Shown piece after piece: positions 11,944-23,083 of a stretch of 64,000 nucleotides of DNA. The notes under the pieces are model-generated. The model was given only the letters and a program-made list of their open reading frames with translations, was not told the DNA's origin and did no database searches. A program made the position numbers and the translations under genes. Source of the DNA: Hofstenia miamia (lineage: Eukaryota; Xenacoelomorpha; Acoela); contig SCFE01000007.1 in the NCBI GenBank assembly GCA_004352715.1, positions 614,101 to 678,100 of the forward strand, given 5' to 3'. Every line of letters begins with the position of its first letter. The stretch's first letter is position 1.

Positions 11944-14035
11944 TACTGTGGTAGGGCCCTAACCTTTACCCCTAAAGATAGGCTTGTCAGTTTGTCCTTC
12001 CCGTATCCTAAGCCCGTTACACACGTAGCTAATTGCTTCTTAACTAAAATAGCTTGACAGTCATAACGCGTACTAATGTAGTTATGTCAAAACCCAAATG
12101 AAGTACATTAAGTCATACTTAAGTCTTGTTTCCAGAAGAAGTTCGATCAATTTATCACAATAATTGACAACACATCAAACATTGTGGAAGTAATTTTAAT
12201 GTTCTACTGATTAATCATTTACTGAAAACGAATTTTTATTTATCATAATAGTACACTACACTTCTTGTATGACCTTGCAAAGTAAATAAATTACATTAAT
12301 TCAGTTCGAATTATATGGAACGTCATAAGTACACAACTCATGATTCTCAAGTCACTATTTCCATGTTAACAAGTGCGTTAGTAACTTTAAAAGTCATTGA
12401 TTTCCATAAATCTGCTGTACAGATGTGCATTTTAAGATAATAACGCAATGTTTTAGGATTTGAAATTACGATTTTGTATTGAAGAACTTATAATAAAAGA
12501 TTATTGTAAAAAATTTATTGTTCTATCAACTAGATGCAATTTTACCATTAAATTTTAAACAATTTCATGATAAAGTTAAAAGTTGCTTCCATTTTGCAAT
12601 ATTTACAAAAATATTTATGATGGTTAAGACGCTGCTGTTAAGTCTTTGCAAGTGCGTATAGCTCTTAGAAATAGCGTTTATATTTAACGTTTAAAGTTAT
12701 TGACGCATTAGTTAACATAGGTTCTCATATTAATGCGCTATCAGAAAATGACAGTTAAAAGAAACCCTCTAATTTTGAATAATGCAAGTAATTTTATGTG
12801 GTGTAGTATAATATTTTATGTGGCATGTTGTAATTTTTGTTGCAAATCTATATGAAGTTTAGTTTTTCACGGAATACATATACGTAAATAGATATATAAA
12901 ATAGATAGATACAAAATACGTATCTATCAATTGCTCTAATCTACTTTAAATTGTATTAAGAATTGATATATCTGAACAATAAAGTTTACAGCCCGTATTC
13001 TTGGCCCGGGCTCGGTACGTTCCCTACCATAAAATATATATATATATATATATTGTATATTGTGTGCGAGCTTGCGAGTCAATGTTGGTAGTATAAAAAC
13101 TTGGAATATTTCTGGCCGAAGTCTAAGATATGGCACATTTGAAAACTTAGGAAATTTCTTAAGAAGAAAGGTTTATTCATTAAGAAACTAGAACGGCATG
13201 ACAAACTAGTACAATATACGCTGTCATAAATACTTGAACAAGAATGAGCTTTTTACATAGTTTCTTAAAAAATCAGATTTGCAAATATGTACAATCACGT
13301 TAAGGTACATTTATTTCTTTGTAGTTCAAGAAAGTTATGATTACGAATTTTAAATTCATATAGTTTGTGCTCAAGGCCGAAATAAATATGAAGATATTTA
13401 AAATTCCTTAAAAATTGTACACCTTAGAACAAGAAGTTGGTAAGATATGCCCAAATGGTCCCTTCGTAAGAATTTTCAAAATTACCATACACTCCTCGTA
13501 GACAATTTCATAGGGTAGTAGATAACGGGTTAAATGTTCCCCCAAAAATGTGGAGACCAAAGACAAATGTTGTGTGCTGGTTTGGGTTACACCTCTAATT
13601 ATTCGGGCCGAACCTTGGGTAAAAAATGTAGACCTCTAACTATGTGGCAAAAACAAGTCATCCTGTAATGTGTACATACAAGTCATCCTGTAATGTGTAC
13701 ATGTATATTGTAGTATATTTGCATCCCTAAGTTGTAAATTGATAATATGTGTCGATTTAGTAATATCGTGACGATAAGCAATGTACAATTAGTGACTTAA
13801 TATTCTTTGGATTCTGATTGGTTGCTCGTACGAGGAATCCATTTTGTTTGCGTAATTTGAATATCAGATATCACAGTAGTTTTAAATATTTTGTTCTGCT
13901 ATTACTCACCGTTTGATCACAAGTGAGTGACTGTTTTCTATTATTTGTAAATACTTAAATGTGTGATTTCTGTTAATTTAAGTTTTGCTACCCTAGCTTC
14001 CAGTTGCTTTTATTTTAACTATTATAGATTTCCCC
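11944..14035. other. Intergenic AT-rich stretch with minor repeats
   Basis: No gene recognised. A (TA)n run lies at 13034-13053. A short tandem duplication at about 13651-13702 repeats AAGTCATCCTGTAATGTGTA. A GC-richer spot near 12990-13020 has no identifiable role. A 1000-base gap begins at 14036. Confidence 0.5.
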
Positions 14036-15035
14036 NNNNNNNNNNNNNNNNNNNNNNNNNNNNNNNNNNNNNNNNNNNNNNNNNNNNNNNNNNNNNNNNN
14101 NNNNNNNNNNNNNNNNNNNNNNNNNNNNNNNNNNNNNNNNNNNNNNNNNNNNNNNNNNNNNNNNNNNNNNNNNNNNNNNNNNNNNNNNNNNNNNNNNNNN
14201 NNNNNNNNNNNNNNNNNNNNNNNNNNNNNNNNNNNNNNNNNNNNNNNNNNNNNNNNNNNNNNNNNNNNNNNNNNNNNNNNNNNNNNNNNNNNNNNNNNNN
14301 NNNNNNNNNNNNNNNNNNNNNNNNNNNNNNNNNNNNNNNNNNNNNNNNNNNNNNNNNNNNNNNNNNNNNNNNNNNNNNNNNNNNNNNNNNNNNNNNNNNN
14401 NNNNNNNNNNNNNNNNNNNNNNNNNNNNNNNNNNNNNNNNNNNNNNNNNNNNNNNNNNNNNNNNNNNNNNNNNNNNNNNNNNNNNNNNNNNNNNNNNNNN
14501 NNNNNNNNNNNNNNNNNNNNNNNNNNNNNNNNNNNNNNNNNNNNNNNNNNNNNNNNNNNNNNNNNNNNNNNNNNNNNNNNNNNNNNNNNNNNNNNNNNNN
14601 NNNNNNNNNNNNNNNNNNNNNNNNNNNNNNNNNNNNNNNNNNNNNNNNNNNNNNNNNNNNNNNNNNNNNNNNNNNNNNNNNNNNNNNNNNNNNNNNNNNN
14701 NNNNNNNNNNNNNNNNNNNNNNNNNNNNNNNNNNNNNNNNNNNNNNNNNNNNNNNNNNNNNNNNNNNNNNNNNNNNNNNNNNNNNNNNNNNNNNNNNNNN
14801 NNNNNNNNNNNNNNNNNNNNNNNNNNNNNNNNNNNNNNNNNNNNNNNNNNNNNNNNNNNNNNNNNNNNNNNNNNNNNNNNNNNNNNNNNNNNNNNNNNNN
14901 NNNNNNNNNNNNNNNNNNNNNNNNNNNNNNNNNNNNNNNNNNNNNNNNNNNNNNNNNNNNNNNNNNNNNNNNNNNNNNNNNNNNNNNNNNNNNNNNNNNN
15001 NNNNNNNNNNNNNNNNNNNNNNNNNNNNNNNNNNN
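14036..15035. other. Assembly gap of exactly 1000 Ns
   Basis: Round-number scaffold gap of unknown true size. It cuts through a retroelement whose RT start lies just to the right on the minus strand. Confidence 0.99.
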
Positions 15036-16140
15036 AGTAAGAGAAGCACCACAAAGAAAAGGTGTTAGAAACTCAGGAACACCTTTGCGAGCAAGCAAGT
15101 TAACCATGAGAGTTATTTTATTTAAACAAGACTGTGATTGTTCGGCAACCTTGCAATTAATTGCATGAATAAAATGTTCAGGATACATTTTAGTTGGACC
15201 AGATGAAGTGCCAGATGGGAAAGCTGTTAAGGCTTTAAGGACAGCATCACAATCCATTTGATAAGCCGGGAATTCTGAAACGGACTTTGTTGGTGAATTT
15301 TCAAGTGGATGTAATTTTTCCAGTTTTTTGAAATTTTCGGTAGTGCCAAGAGCTAGTTCCTCTGAGATTAAAAGCTTTTCAGCACGGCCGAACTGTCCAA
15401 CTTCACAAAGCTGAAGTGACCTTCGAATTTGAACAGGACTTGAAGCATCTTTTCAAGATCTCTGTATAGAATGATCAACACCTTCTTTATAAAGATTCAC
15501 TATATCATCTTCTCGCCATCTTTGGATTCTATTCCTTATTATTTCAACAAGTGGGTTTCTACTTTTTTCCCACCACTTTTGGGTGCTCTTACAATGCACT
15601 TAGAAACAGCAAATAATTTTATCCAGCTTTTTTCTCCGTTAGGATTCAAAAGACAGCCATTCAGTAACGAAACAAGGACACGAGATCATTCTAAGCGAAC
15701 ACTTTTGGGATGTAGCAGATTGTTGGAACATCAGATTTGTAAATTTCGATAAGAGAAGGAAGACTGTGGTGAGGTGGCTCGGAACTAATAGAATTATCAG
15801 ATGAAATTGAATCATTCAGTCTAAGTTTATCAAAATATTGAGTGAGACTTGTTCCTACTATTGAGGGCTGATCAAAAGTTGTTGTAGGTGGACTATATTT
15901 GGGACATCAGAATTGTATGACATTGTTAGAATTATTAATACCAGCAAATTGAAAATGAACCCATTTCTTGCATGACAAACATTGAATACAAGAATTTGGA
16001 CAGCTTAGATGACATATCACACATAAATATTTGATCACCATATCATTATAACCTTTCAAGCTGGCTATGTCTCGGTTTTGATCTTTATAGATGTTGTAAA
16101 AATATTGTATGCATAAATCACCCTCCATCAATTAAGTTTG
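15036..16140 (-). mobile_element. Degenerate retroelement: PHD finger, linker and N-terminal reverse-transcriptase part
   Basis: Minus strand from right to left. 16131-15907 encodes a PHD-like finger (YLCVICHLSCPNSCIQCLSC, then KKWVH), a C-x2-C...C-x2-C-x4-H pattern. 15900-15300 is a broken linker. 15257-15036 is an open frame reading KALTAFPSGTSSGPTKMYPE and ending KGVPEFLTPFLCGASL. This matches the segment just before RT motif 1 in a group of animal retroelement polymerases (FPPGSAGGPDGLRPQHL type). The catalytic RT motifs would fall in the 1000-N gap. Clade not assigned. Confidence 0.6.
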
Positions 16141-16302
16141 TTGACAACTTGTAGATATCTTTATCAATGATTACGACCGTGGTCAGTGAATTTTTCTGCC
16201 TCTTTGATGGGATATTGAAAGACATTGATAGTGAGTGAACAACACAGATAATGTCCTAATAGAAGGGTTAATTTTATGTGCTGTTTTAAACGGCACTTGT
16301 CT

Positions 16303-16347
16303 CAGCAGCCGATCTAGTTCAATATTTAGGGGGGGGGNGGGGGGGGC
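16303..16347 (+). repeat. G-homopolymer tract with N, possible hAT-type transposon terminus
   Basis: CAGCAGCCGATCTAG, then TTCAATATTTA, then about 17 G residues with an N at 16338. CAG...CGGATCTAG followed by a G run is a common look for hAT-like terminal inverted repeats. I could not find the partner terminus or a target duplication. The N marks sequencing difficulty in the homopolymer. Confidence 0.35.
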
Positions 16348-16949
16348 CAGCTGCCAAAACTTGCAAAAACCTCATATACGTTGTCCTAAATTACGTAAGA
16401 TTTTTGATACTATAGCAGGGCGTATCTCAATAAGAAACAGGAATTCTGTATAATGTACAAAGCTAAAATGCCTCAATAAAAAAATGCCAATATAAAAAGA
16501 AATTTTCGTATATTAGGAAATAATACATCATCAGCATGTATCTGTAGCAATGAAGAAATGCTTGTATCTTCGATTTGCAACAATGCCTTTTCCATCTCCC
16601 TAGTTCACTATAAAAATTGCTTACCTGGAGCAAAAACTTTTCCGATTTAGCCACCAGCACTTGCTCTAGATCGACCAAATCCTCTTCAGTTTTTTATTTG
16701 ATGATATCAAGAATTAGAGCGCAAAGCTTAAAATACATTCGTTGATCTGTAGTAAATCACACTGATATTTCTGCTCAGACCTTTTGAAATATTCACTAAT
16801 CGACTCTGCAGGGGTACATTGGTTCGTAAAGTCTGCTTTTGACATGTGCGAGGTCTTCTTTCTTCGCAGTTGACAGACTGTGCCAATTCAATTCAAATTA
16901 TACCAAATGTTTTACGATTTTTGTTGCACAAAATCTCTTTTAATTGCAT
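16348..16949. other. Stretch without recognised features
   Basis: A minus-strand open frame at 16463-16678 has no recognisable domain. I cannot support a gene here. Confidence 0.4.
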
Positions 16950-18072
16950 TTAAATATATTCGAACTCTTAATTTGCTGAATAGCTTACAAAAAATACATT
17001 ATAACAAACTCAACAGCTTTTCTATTTAATTTTCATATTAAACAACAAATAATTGGAACAAAATTTCATAAAAATCAAGAAGGGCAACGCAGCTACATTT
17101 GTTTACGGTTAAATTTAATTTTATTTGCTTTAATATTCATGAAATTGCATCTTGTGATATAATCCTTGCGAAAACCAAATTTTTTAGAGAGAATGTTTTC
17201 TGATTTTAAATACTCGGATGTTTGATGATTTAGTAGTCTTCTAAAAGAATGGCTACTACAAATGGGTCTATAATTTTTTGCGTTTAAGAGTACAGCTTTT
17301 TATATAGAGGACTTAGTCGGATTTTTCTAAAGATTTCCGGATATTTGTTGTCAATTATACATTGGTTAAATGCCATAGCAAATGCTAACTAAAAATATGA
17401 AAAAAGCGCTTAATAATAAAAATTGGAAGATTATAAGAGGCAGTCGATTTATTTTTGTCCAAGATTTTTAATTATGATTATGGACATTGATAGATATTTT
17501 TTTTACTTTTATATTGAGGAAAATTCAAATTGCCAAGTGTCTTAAAGTTTATATTTTGGTGGTCTATTATTCTTATTTTTTCTATTGTATTTTGATTATC
17601 AATACTTAACTTTGATAATGCCATTTGAAATCCATATATATTTGCCCAGAATCTTATGAATATATTGCCATTTTTTCGTTTATGTTGTTTAAATCATTGA
17701 AAACTTTTCTGTCTTAATGCAGATTTTGTATTTCTTTATTGTTTAACTATCTTTGATTTTGCTTAATTATTCCAATTAGTGAATGTCGGTTCTATTTTAG
17801 CGATATGAAATAGATTTCTTTTAATGCTTGCGTGTTCATGTATGGCACTGTCATCCCTTTCGATAAAGCAAATTTATGCTCGCTTTCAATTTTATTTTTC
17901 GGCATTAAATTGATGCCGCTTTATTAATTGCATTGCAAATTTCTTTTGAAATATAATTAGTTATTCAAGATCTAGATTTTAGATTATATATGAAGTCCAA
18001 CGATATGTTTTTCAAAACCCTTTCCATTATTACGTTTGAGTAATTTAGATAATCCCTTCCATAATTTTTTTT

Positions 18073-18113
<41 letters not shown>

Positions 18114-19560
18114 AAAGAGTGTGGTCGCTGAATGATTCGAACATGTCATGTCTTGTAGAGCAGTCAACATTTACACAACGAAATTAGTATGGGTCACAAA
18201 ATTCTCTTAACAATTTTTTTCAAGTGTATTCAAATTATTTATATTAAGGTCACCAAATATATTTATGGAATAGTAGGGTCACTTACTTCGAAAAATACGT
18301 TTGCCTTAAATTAAAATAGTCAATATGATAATCTTAATTTGGATTGTATGTGATATTAATCAAATTATATAATTTCAATAAATAGTGATTCAAATATATC
18401 GTGGTTTGATTCATTTACGCACTGGTTTAAGACATTTTCGAACTAATATCATGAGCCCGCAACCTCGACCTAATATCGAAATAATGTCGGTCAGGATTTT
18501 AAACAAATTAGAGTTAGTTTCATGCTGTAACCAAGTTTCTGTAATTGAGAATATTGTTTTTTGACCTATCTTATTTATTAAGTTAAAGAATTATTGCTGA
18601 TTGAATTAAGGCTTCTAACATTGAGATAAACGAATTTATAGTTATCGCAGTAATTTTTTAATTTATTTTCTATTTGCGATTCGTTTAGGATTGGACCGGG
18701 TTAAGCTTAATGTCTCCTGAGAGACCTAATTTTATGAAATAAAAGTATTTATTTAGGTGATTTTAAGAAGAAATTACTGAATTTTACTGTGTATGCGTAA
18801 TTTGTTAAATGCGGTCATTATGAGGTCATGACTTTGTAACATAACATAGTTGACTAAGTACATGCAACAAAATTTAACCGTTTTCTGTACATTTTCATAA
18901 AAGTTCGGATAAAGGAGGCGTCAGAAGAAAAACTCGATGATTTGAGGAATTGGCAGCTTTGAGGTTGGTGACATTCACAATTCGAAATGATTGAAGAGAA
19001 ATTAAACTAGGTTGGAAGAATCCTTTTAAGACTTGAGTGATATGAGTAATTCTTGCCGAAATAACTGTATTCCATCACGAAGGTTGAAGTTGATACTTCG
19101 TGGCGAATTTAGAGAGCTTTTGAAGACAGGAATGACATTTATTTTTTTGGTAGATAGACGCGATAAGGTCATCTCTGAGAAATTTTTGAGGTTATTGGCT
19201 AGTATTCGATCTTTGCGAAAGTTGACAAGAGTTGTGAGCTGGACATGAATGAATTATCATTGTTTGATTTGAAAAGAGAACGGACATACTTCAACATACT
19301 TCTTCCGGTGATAAAAGAGGTGGTTCCGGGTTTGATTGATAAAGGAGCTTTGAAATGATTGTGTTGTTGACGGATATTTCGAGGTTGAGGCGAGCGATTT
19401 TCTGGAGAATATTCACTGAAAGATTCACATCAATGAGATGAAGGTGAAGGGAATCTGGAGTTTTACGTTGAGGGAAGTGTATGATGGAGGGTCTTCTGAC
19501 TAATAGCAGAGTCTGATAAAAAGCGGAAAAGAAGTAAGAGAGAGATTTTTCTTTTTTAAG
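16950..19560 (-). mobile_element. Decayed CR1/Jockey-like LINE with collinear ORF1 (esterase), endonuclease and RT parts
   Basis: On the minus strand the domains are in the canonical order. (i) 19560-18890: ORF1 with an SGNH/esterase-like domain. IHSCPAHNSCQLS is followed about 60 residues later by INVIPVFKSSLNSPRSINF and RDGIQLF; the same landmarks occur in the copy at 63286-63814. (ii) 18780-18250: endonuclease, including the hallmark SITETWL. (iii) about 17400-17100: RT blocks FNQCIIDNKYPEIFRKIRL, KNYRPICSSHS and ILSKKFGFRKD. Stops and frameshifts are frequent, and a (TA)n at 18076-18111 separates EN and RT. The esterase catalytic His position is Gln (DGIQ). Confidence 0.6.
18076..18111. 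repeat. (TA)n microsatellite
   Basis: Eighteen TA units within the minus-strand LINE. Confidence 0.95.
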
Positions 19561-20692
19561 ACGAGAGAAGAGTTGATGAAGCGGTATATCTTTTTATAAC
19601 AATAATGACAATGTCTTTCTTTTCTAGCGCAAAGAGTATATATTGTAATCTAGTGCGCTGTCATTTCAAATTAATAAGTACTTTAGCAAGAATTTACAAA
19701 CTTATTGAATAAAAATGTTATTTAAATAATTTTCTTTTAAAAGCCATCCTCATGACACGACTACTATTTTTAGTCATGATGAGTTGCATTACTATTTAGT
19801 AGCTAGGGAATTTACATATTCGCAAATTATTTGAAGTATAAATGAAAAGACATTAAAAGTTACAATAAAACCCAAAATTCAAAATGTTTTTTATTTCAAA
19901 GACTAAGAAAGCAAGTTTTGAAAGCTGTGCAACACTGAAGATTGGCAGGAAGAATGAAAAAACTAAATAAGATAAGTTATCAAATTTTTTTGCTTTCAAT
20001 AGTTGACTTTGAATAATTAGAATTGAAATCCGTGGAAATTGAAAAATTTTTCAATATAGCGAAATTCGATTGAATCAATTTCCAAATTGATTGTAATATG
20101 TGCCTAGAATAACAAACAAAACTTTCTCAATTACTGATCAAACTAATATTTTGTAAAGAGCCTGATTTTTCTAAACTATGATTATACAATATTGTTTAAA
20201 GATGCTTATAATTTTTTGGAATGTATTTTAGATGTTTTTTGTGAAGTCTCTGAATTAACGCAAAAATTTAAACTGTGAAATTTGCTTTGAATGGGTAAAC
20301 ATAAATAATTCTGCTTTGAAATTATACAAAATTCTCATCTGTGAAATTAAATTTTCTAAATGTAATTTACATAACTTTTTATCCATCTAGCTTAACATTA
20401 ATTTCTATTGTTTTATATAAGAAATTATATATTTATAATCAGATTTAGTCCCATTTTGCTTAAACACCACAGAAATTTTATCATTTTTTAATCAATTCTA
20501 CTGAAGTATCATAATATATATTTTTTATTCTTAAACAATCTGTTTGATAGTAATGAACGAGTTGCAAAAGCATTAAATATAAATTCTGTAGTAAAAGATA
20601 CATTAAATAACACCAGGAATTTAATAGTTAAGCATTGTTAAAATTTCAAATGCGTATAAAGTTTGTTAGGTACTTGTCTATCGGAGTATCTT
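19561..20692. other. AT-rich stretch downstream of the anoctamin gene
   Basis: Holds the presumed 3' UTR of the minus-strand anoctamin. The minus-strand AATAAA at 20529-20524 lies about 165 bases past the stop and is a plausible polyadenylation signal. Nothing else recognised. Confidence 0.5.
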
Positions 20693-23074
20693 TTATTCCA
20701 GATCTGAGCTCACTGATGCTTTCTGAAAATTGGCACCAGCACTGCTAAGCAATTGTCGTGCTAGATACTTCTTTCGCTTGATTTTGACATCAACACTTTC
20801 TGGTACATCAGGTATGAGGAATTCCATGAGACTTTGACCAAAGAACACCAAGTGCTCAAAAATTACCACAAATGTGATTTTATAGAACATTATAATCCAG
20901 GCGTTTGTTTCCTTACGGCTTTCTTCCGGACTGCTAAGCAAAGTTAAGTAAATGGGATTACTGCGATAATAGCAAGAAATATTTTTGTTGTCGTAGAGAA
21001 TCTCTGTTTCACGAAGAGTGCTTTTATAGTAACCATCTGTGCTATAGTCATTTTGAAAGAAATAAACAGTACGTTCAATAAACTCAGATGTAAATGCAAT
21101 TAAGAACGCATTTCCAATCACAGCTAATTTTGTAATGGTTGATAGGATTGTTTCCCATATTCCAATCCCTTTAGTTAGTTGTCCAACAGGCCTCCTAACT
21201 GATGCTACAAGCTTGTAAGCATCTACTCGAATTTCAGCGATGTTGTTCAAATAAGCAAACAGTGGAGCGAGCGGAAAGGCAATTACAAACACTGTGACGA
21301 ATCCAAATTGAAGAACCATCTCTAAATATTCATAGAATAGGCCATCAAATGCAGGTAATGAAAAGTTTTCTTCTTCCCCTCTCATTTTCTCATAACCATC
21401 TTGGGATTTCTGGAAACATTTCTTTATTCGATATTTTAAAAATGGTACGACACACTCAGAGATGTTGCTTATAATTTGCTTACCCACCATTATCACAGCC
21501 AACTGTTGGAAGAGCTCTGACAAACAACTCCCCGCACATACTTCAAGCTCATTAGTATTTGGAGGACCTACGAATTTCCCCTTAACAAAAGCAATATAAA
21601 AGAGGGACGAGTAGTAATTTACAAACTGGAAAATGAAACTTTTTAAAGTAAGACTGTTTTGATATTCTTCGTAGGTTCTATGCATCTCCCAATTGTTGAG
21701 AAAAACAGCAATTTTCTCATAAAATGATGATAGAAGCATAATGACAATAAGATTCAGAAACGCCCCAGAAGAACTTGAAACAGTACCTGCCTGATTTTTG
21801 TAATTTCCGCTGTGATTCATGATAAAGCCCATTATGATGATTCTATAGAAAATGATTGCAACCACAAATATGATCACAACCCCTAACATAGTTGTAACTA
21901 TAAACAGTGACGAAATGGATCTAATAATGCGGACATATTTTGGAAAATAAGGCTCTTCTTGGTCAGTGACAGGATTTACTCGCGTACTAGTTGCAAGAGC
22001 AACGTACTGAGGTCTTGGCTTTTCTTCTTCTGATGTGATATCAAACACATCCCAATGATATTCGTAGTATTTACTTTTGCGCCGCCAAAGTTCCTGAACT
22101 GTGACTGACCATATCGCTATGAACACTGCATATAAGACTGTAGCAATGTTATCACTTACATGGGAAAAATATGCATACATACAGTTTGAAGATATTGGTC
22201 TCGGCATGCAATCCTTGCAAGTTGGACAAAATAGACTCTCATTTCCAGCTTCATTGCATACAAATTCAATTGCCTTGCTATGTTTAAAAGTTGAAACCCC
22301 ATAAATAAACACGAAGATTCCAATAACTGCGCTAGGCAACAGCATTTGTGTGTAGAAACCCAACCAAGCAAAATAAAAAGCAATCTGTGTTCCAAAGTAT
22401 TCGTTAACGTGATCCAAAGGTTGTCTTTTCCAAAAATTTGAAGGATGGGCCCAGTAATCATATAAAATCTGACGCGGGGTTAATTCGGCACCACTGCTTC
22501 TGTTTATCATTCCCTCATGCAAAGGAAAAGCCGCTTCAATAACTCCCTTTGCAGCTAATCTCTCGATTCCTACTTGGGCTTTTTTCACTTTTCCAAATAC
22601 CAATCGGTCCAATATGTCATGACACATTTTCGAGCGCTGCTGAGCAGTGAAAAATGTATTTGGTTTGTCATGATCAATATAATTTTTCAAATTCATCTTC
22701 CTAAATGGTACCATGTAGAAATCCGTAACCGTTGTTGGTAATTTCAGTACAAAAGGTTTCTTAATACAACAATAGATCTTGCTCCATAACGAATCCTTGT
22801 CTTTATCGAAGCTTGTTTCTTCACTTACTGGCATCTGTAAATTCGAATCTTCCGCTTCTTGGAGAAGAACTGGAAATGGTACATGAATTTTTATATAAGA
22901 ATACTGTGAAACACTGTTATCAATTTCGAAATCTATTCCTTTTGCTTCTACTTCAGATAGAAACTTGTCCAATTTCTGCTTATCCTTGAATTTCGTGAAT
23001 TCCTTTTGTGCGACCATCATATAATCAATACGTCGGATTCCATCAGCAAAATATAAATACGAACCAGCGTTCAT
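20693..23074 (-). CDS. Anoctamin (TMEM16 family) calcium-dependent channel/scramblase, single exon
   Basis: Homodimeric ten-helix membrane protein; relatives are Ca2+-activated chloride channels or phospholipid scramblases. The first ATG at 23074 gives 793 residues. The frame is closed four codons upstream of it, so any N-terminal extension would need another exon. Numbering below counts from an upstream TTG at 23083. Seen: N-terminal dimerisation-domain start YFADGIRRIDYM (11-22), as in ANO1-7/9 and not ANO8/10; cysteine-rich first outer loop (C276, C286, C289, C292, C301); QELWRRKSKYYEYHWD after TM2; FVNYYSSLFYIAFVKGKFVG (488-506). Ca2+-site residues: E585 and E588 in YEYLEMVLQFGF (TM7), E617 and D621 in NNIAEIRVDA (TM8), and in TM6 GKQIISNISE (N540, E543). 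The TM6 N-to-E spacing is one residue shorter than in ANO1. Intronless, unlike the GPCR genes nearby and vertebrate anoctamins. Channel versus scramblase cannot be decided. Confidence 0.95.
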   Translation of the reverse strand: MNAGSYLYFADGIRRIDYMMVAQKEFTKFKDKQKLDKFLSEVEAKGIDFEIDNSVSQYSYIKIHVPFPVLLQEAEDSNLQMPVSEETSFDKDKDSLWSKIYCCIKKPFVLKLPTTVTDFYMVPFRKMNLKNYIDHDKPNTFFTAQQRSKMCHDILDRLVFGKVKKAQVGIERLAAKGVIEAAFPLHEGMINRSSGAELTPRQILYDYWAHPSNFWKRQPLDHVNEYFGTQIAFYFAWLGFYTQMLLPSAVIGIFVFIYGVSTFKHSKAIEFVCNEAGNESLFCPTCKDCMPRPISSNCMYAYFSHVSDNIATVLYAVFIAIWSVTVQELWRRKSKYYEYHWDVFDITSEEEKPRPQYVALATSTRVNPVTDQEEPYFPKYVRIIRSISSLFIVTTMLGVVIIFVVAIIFYRIIIMGFIMNHSGNYKNQAGTVSSSSGAFLNLIVIMLLSSFYEKIAVFLNNWEMHRTYEEYQNSLTLKSFIFQFVNYYSSLFYIAFVKGKFVGPPNTNELEVCAGSCLSELFQQLAVIMVGKQIISNISECVVPFLKYRIKKCFQKSQDGYEKMRGEEENFSLPAFDGLFYEYLEMVLQFGFVTVFVIAFPLAPLFAYLNNIAEIRVDAYKLVASVRRPVGQLTKGIGIWETILSTITKLAVIGNAFLIAFTSEFIERTVYFFQNDYSTDGYYKSTLRETEILYDNKNISCYYRSNPIYLTLLSSPEESRKETNAWIIMFYKITFVVIFEHLVFFGQSLMEFLIPDVPESVDVKIKRKKYLARQLLSSAGANFQKASVSSDLE

Positions 23075-23083
23075 TCCCTTCAA

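Noticed and set aside
13963-15257. Long frames of about 350-410 codons on both strands
   Set aside because: They are translated through the 1000-N gap and carry no real sequence there. Only the short minus-strand part at 15036-15257 is meaningful (RT-like).
19033-19248. Plus-strand 71-codon frame
   Set aside because: It lies antisense to the esterase-like ORF1 of the minus-strand LINE and shows no domain of its own.
22101-22461. Frames overlapping the anoctamin in other frames
   Set aside because: Shadows of the real anoctamin coding sequence.
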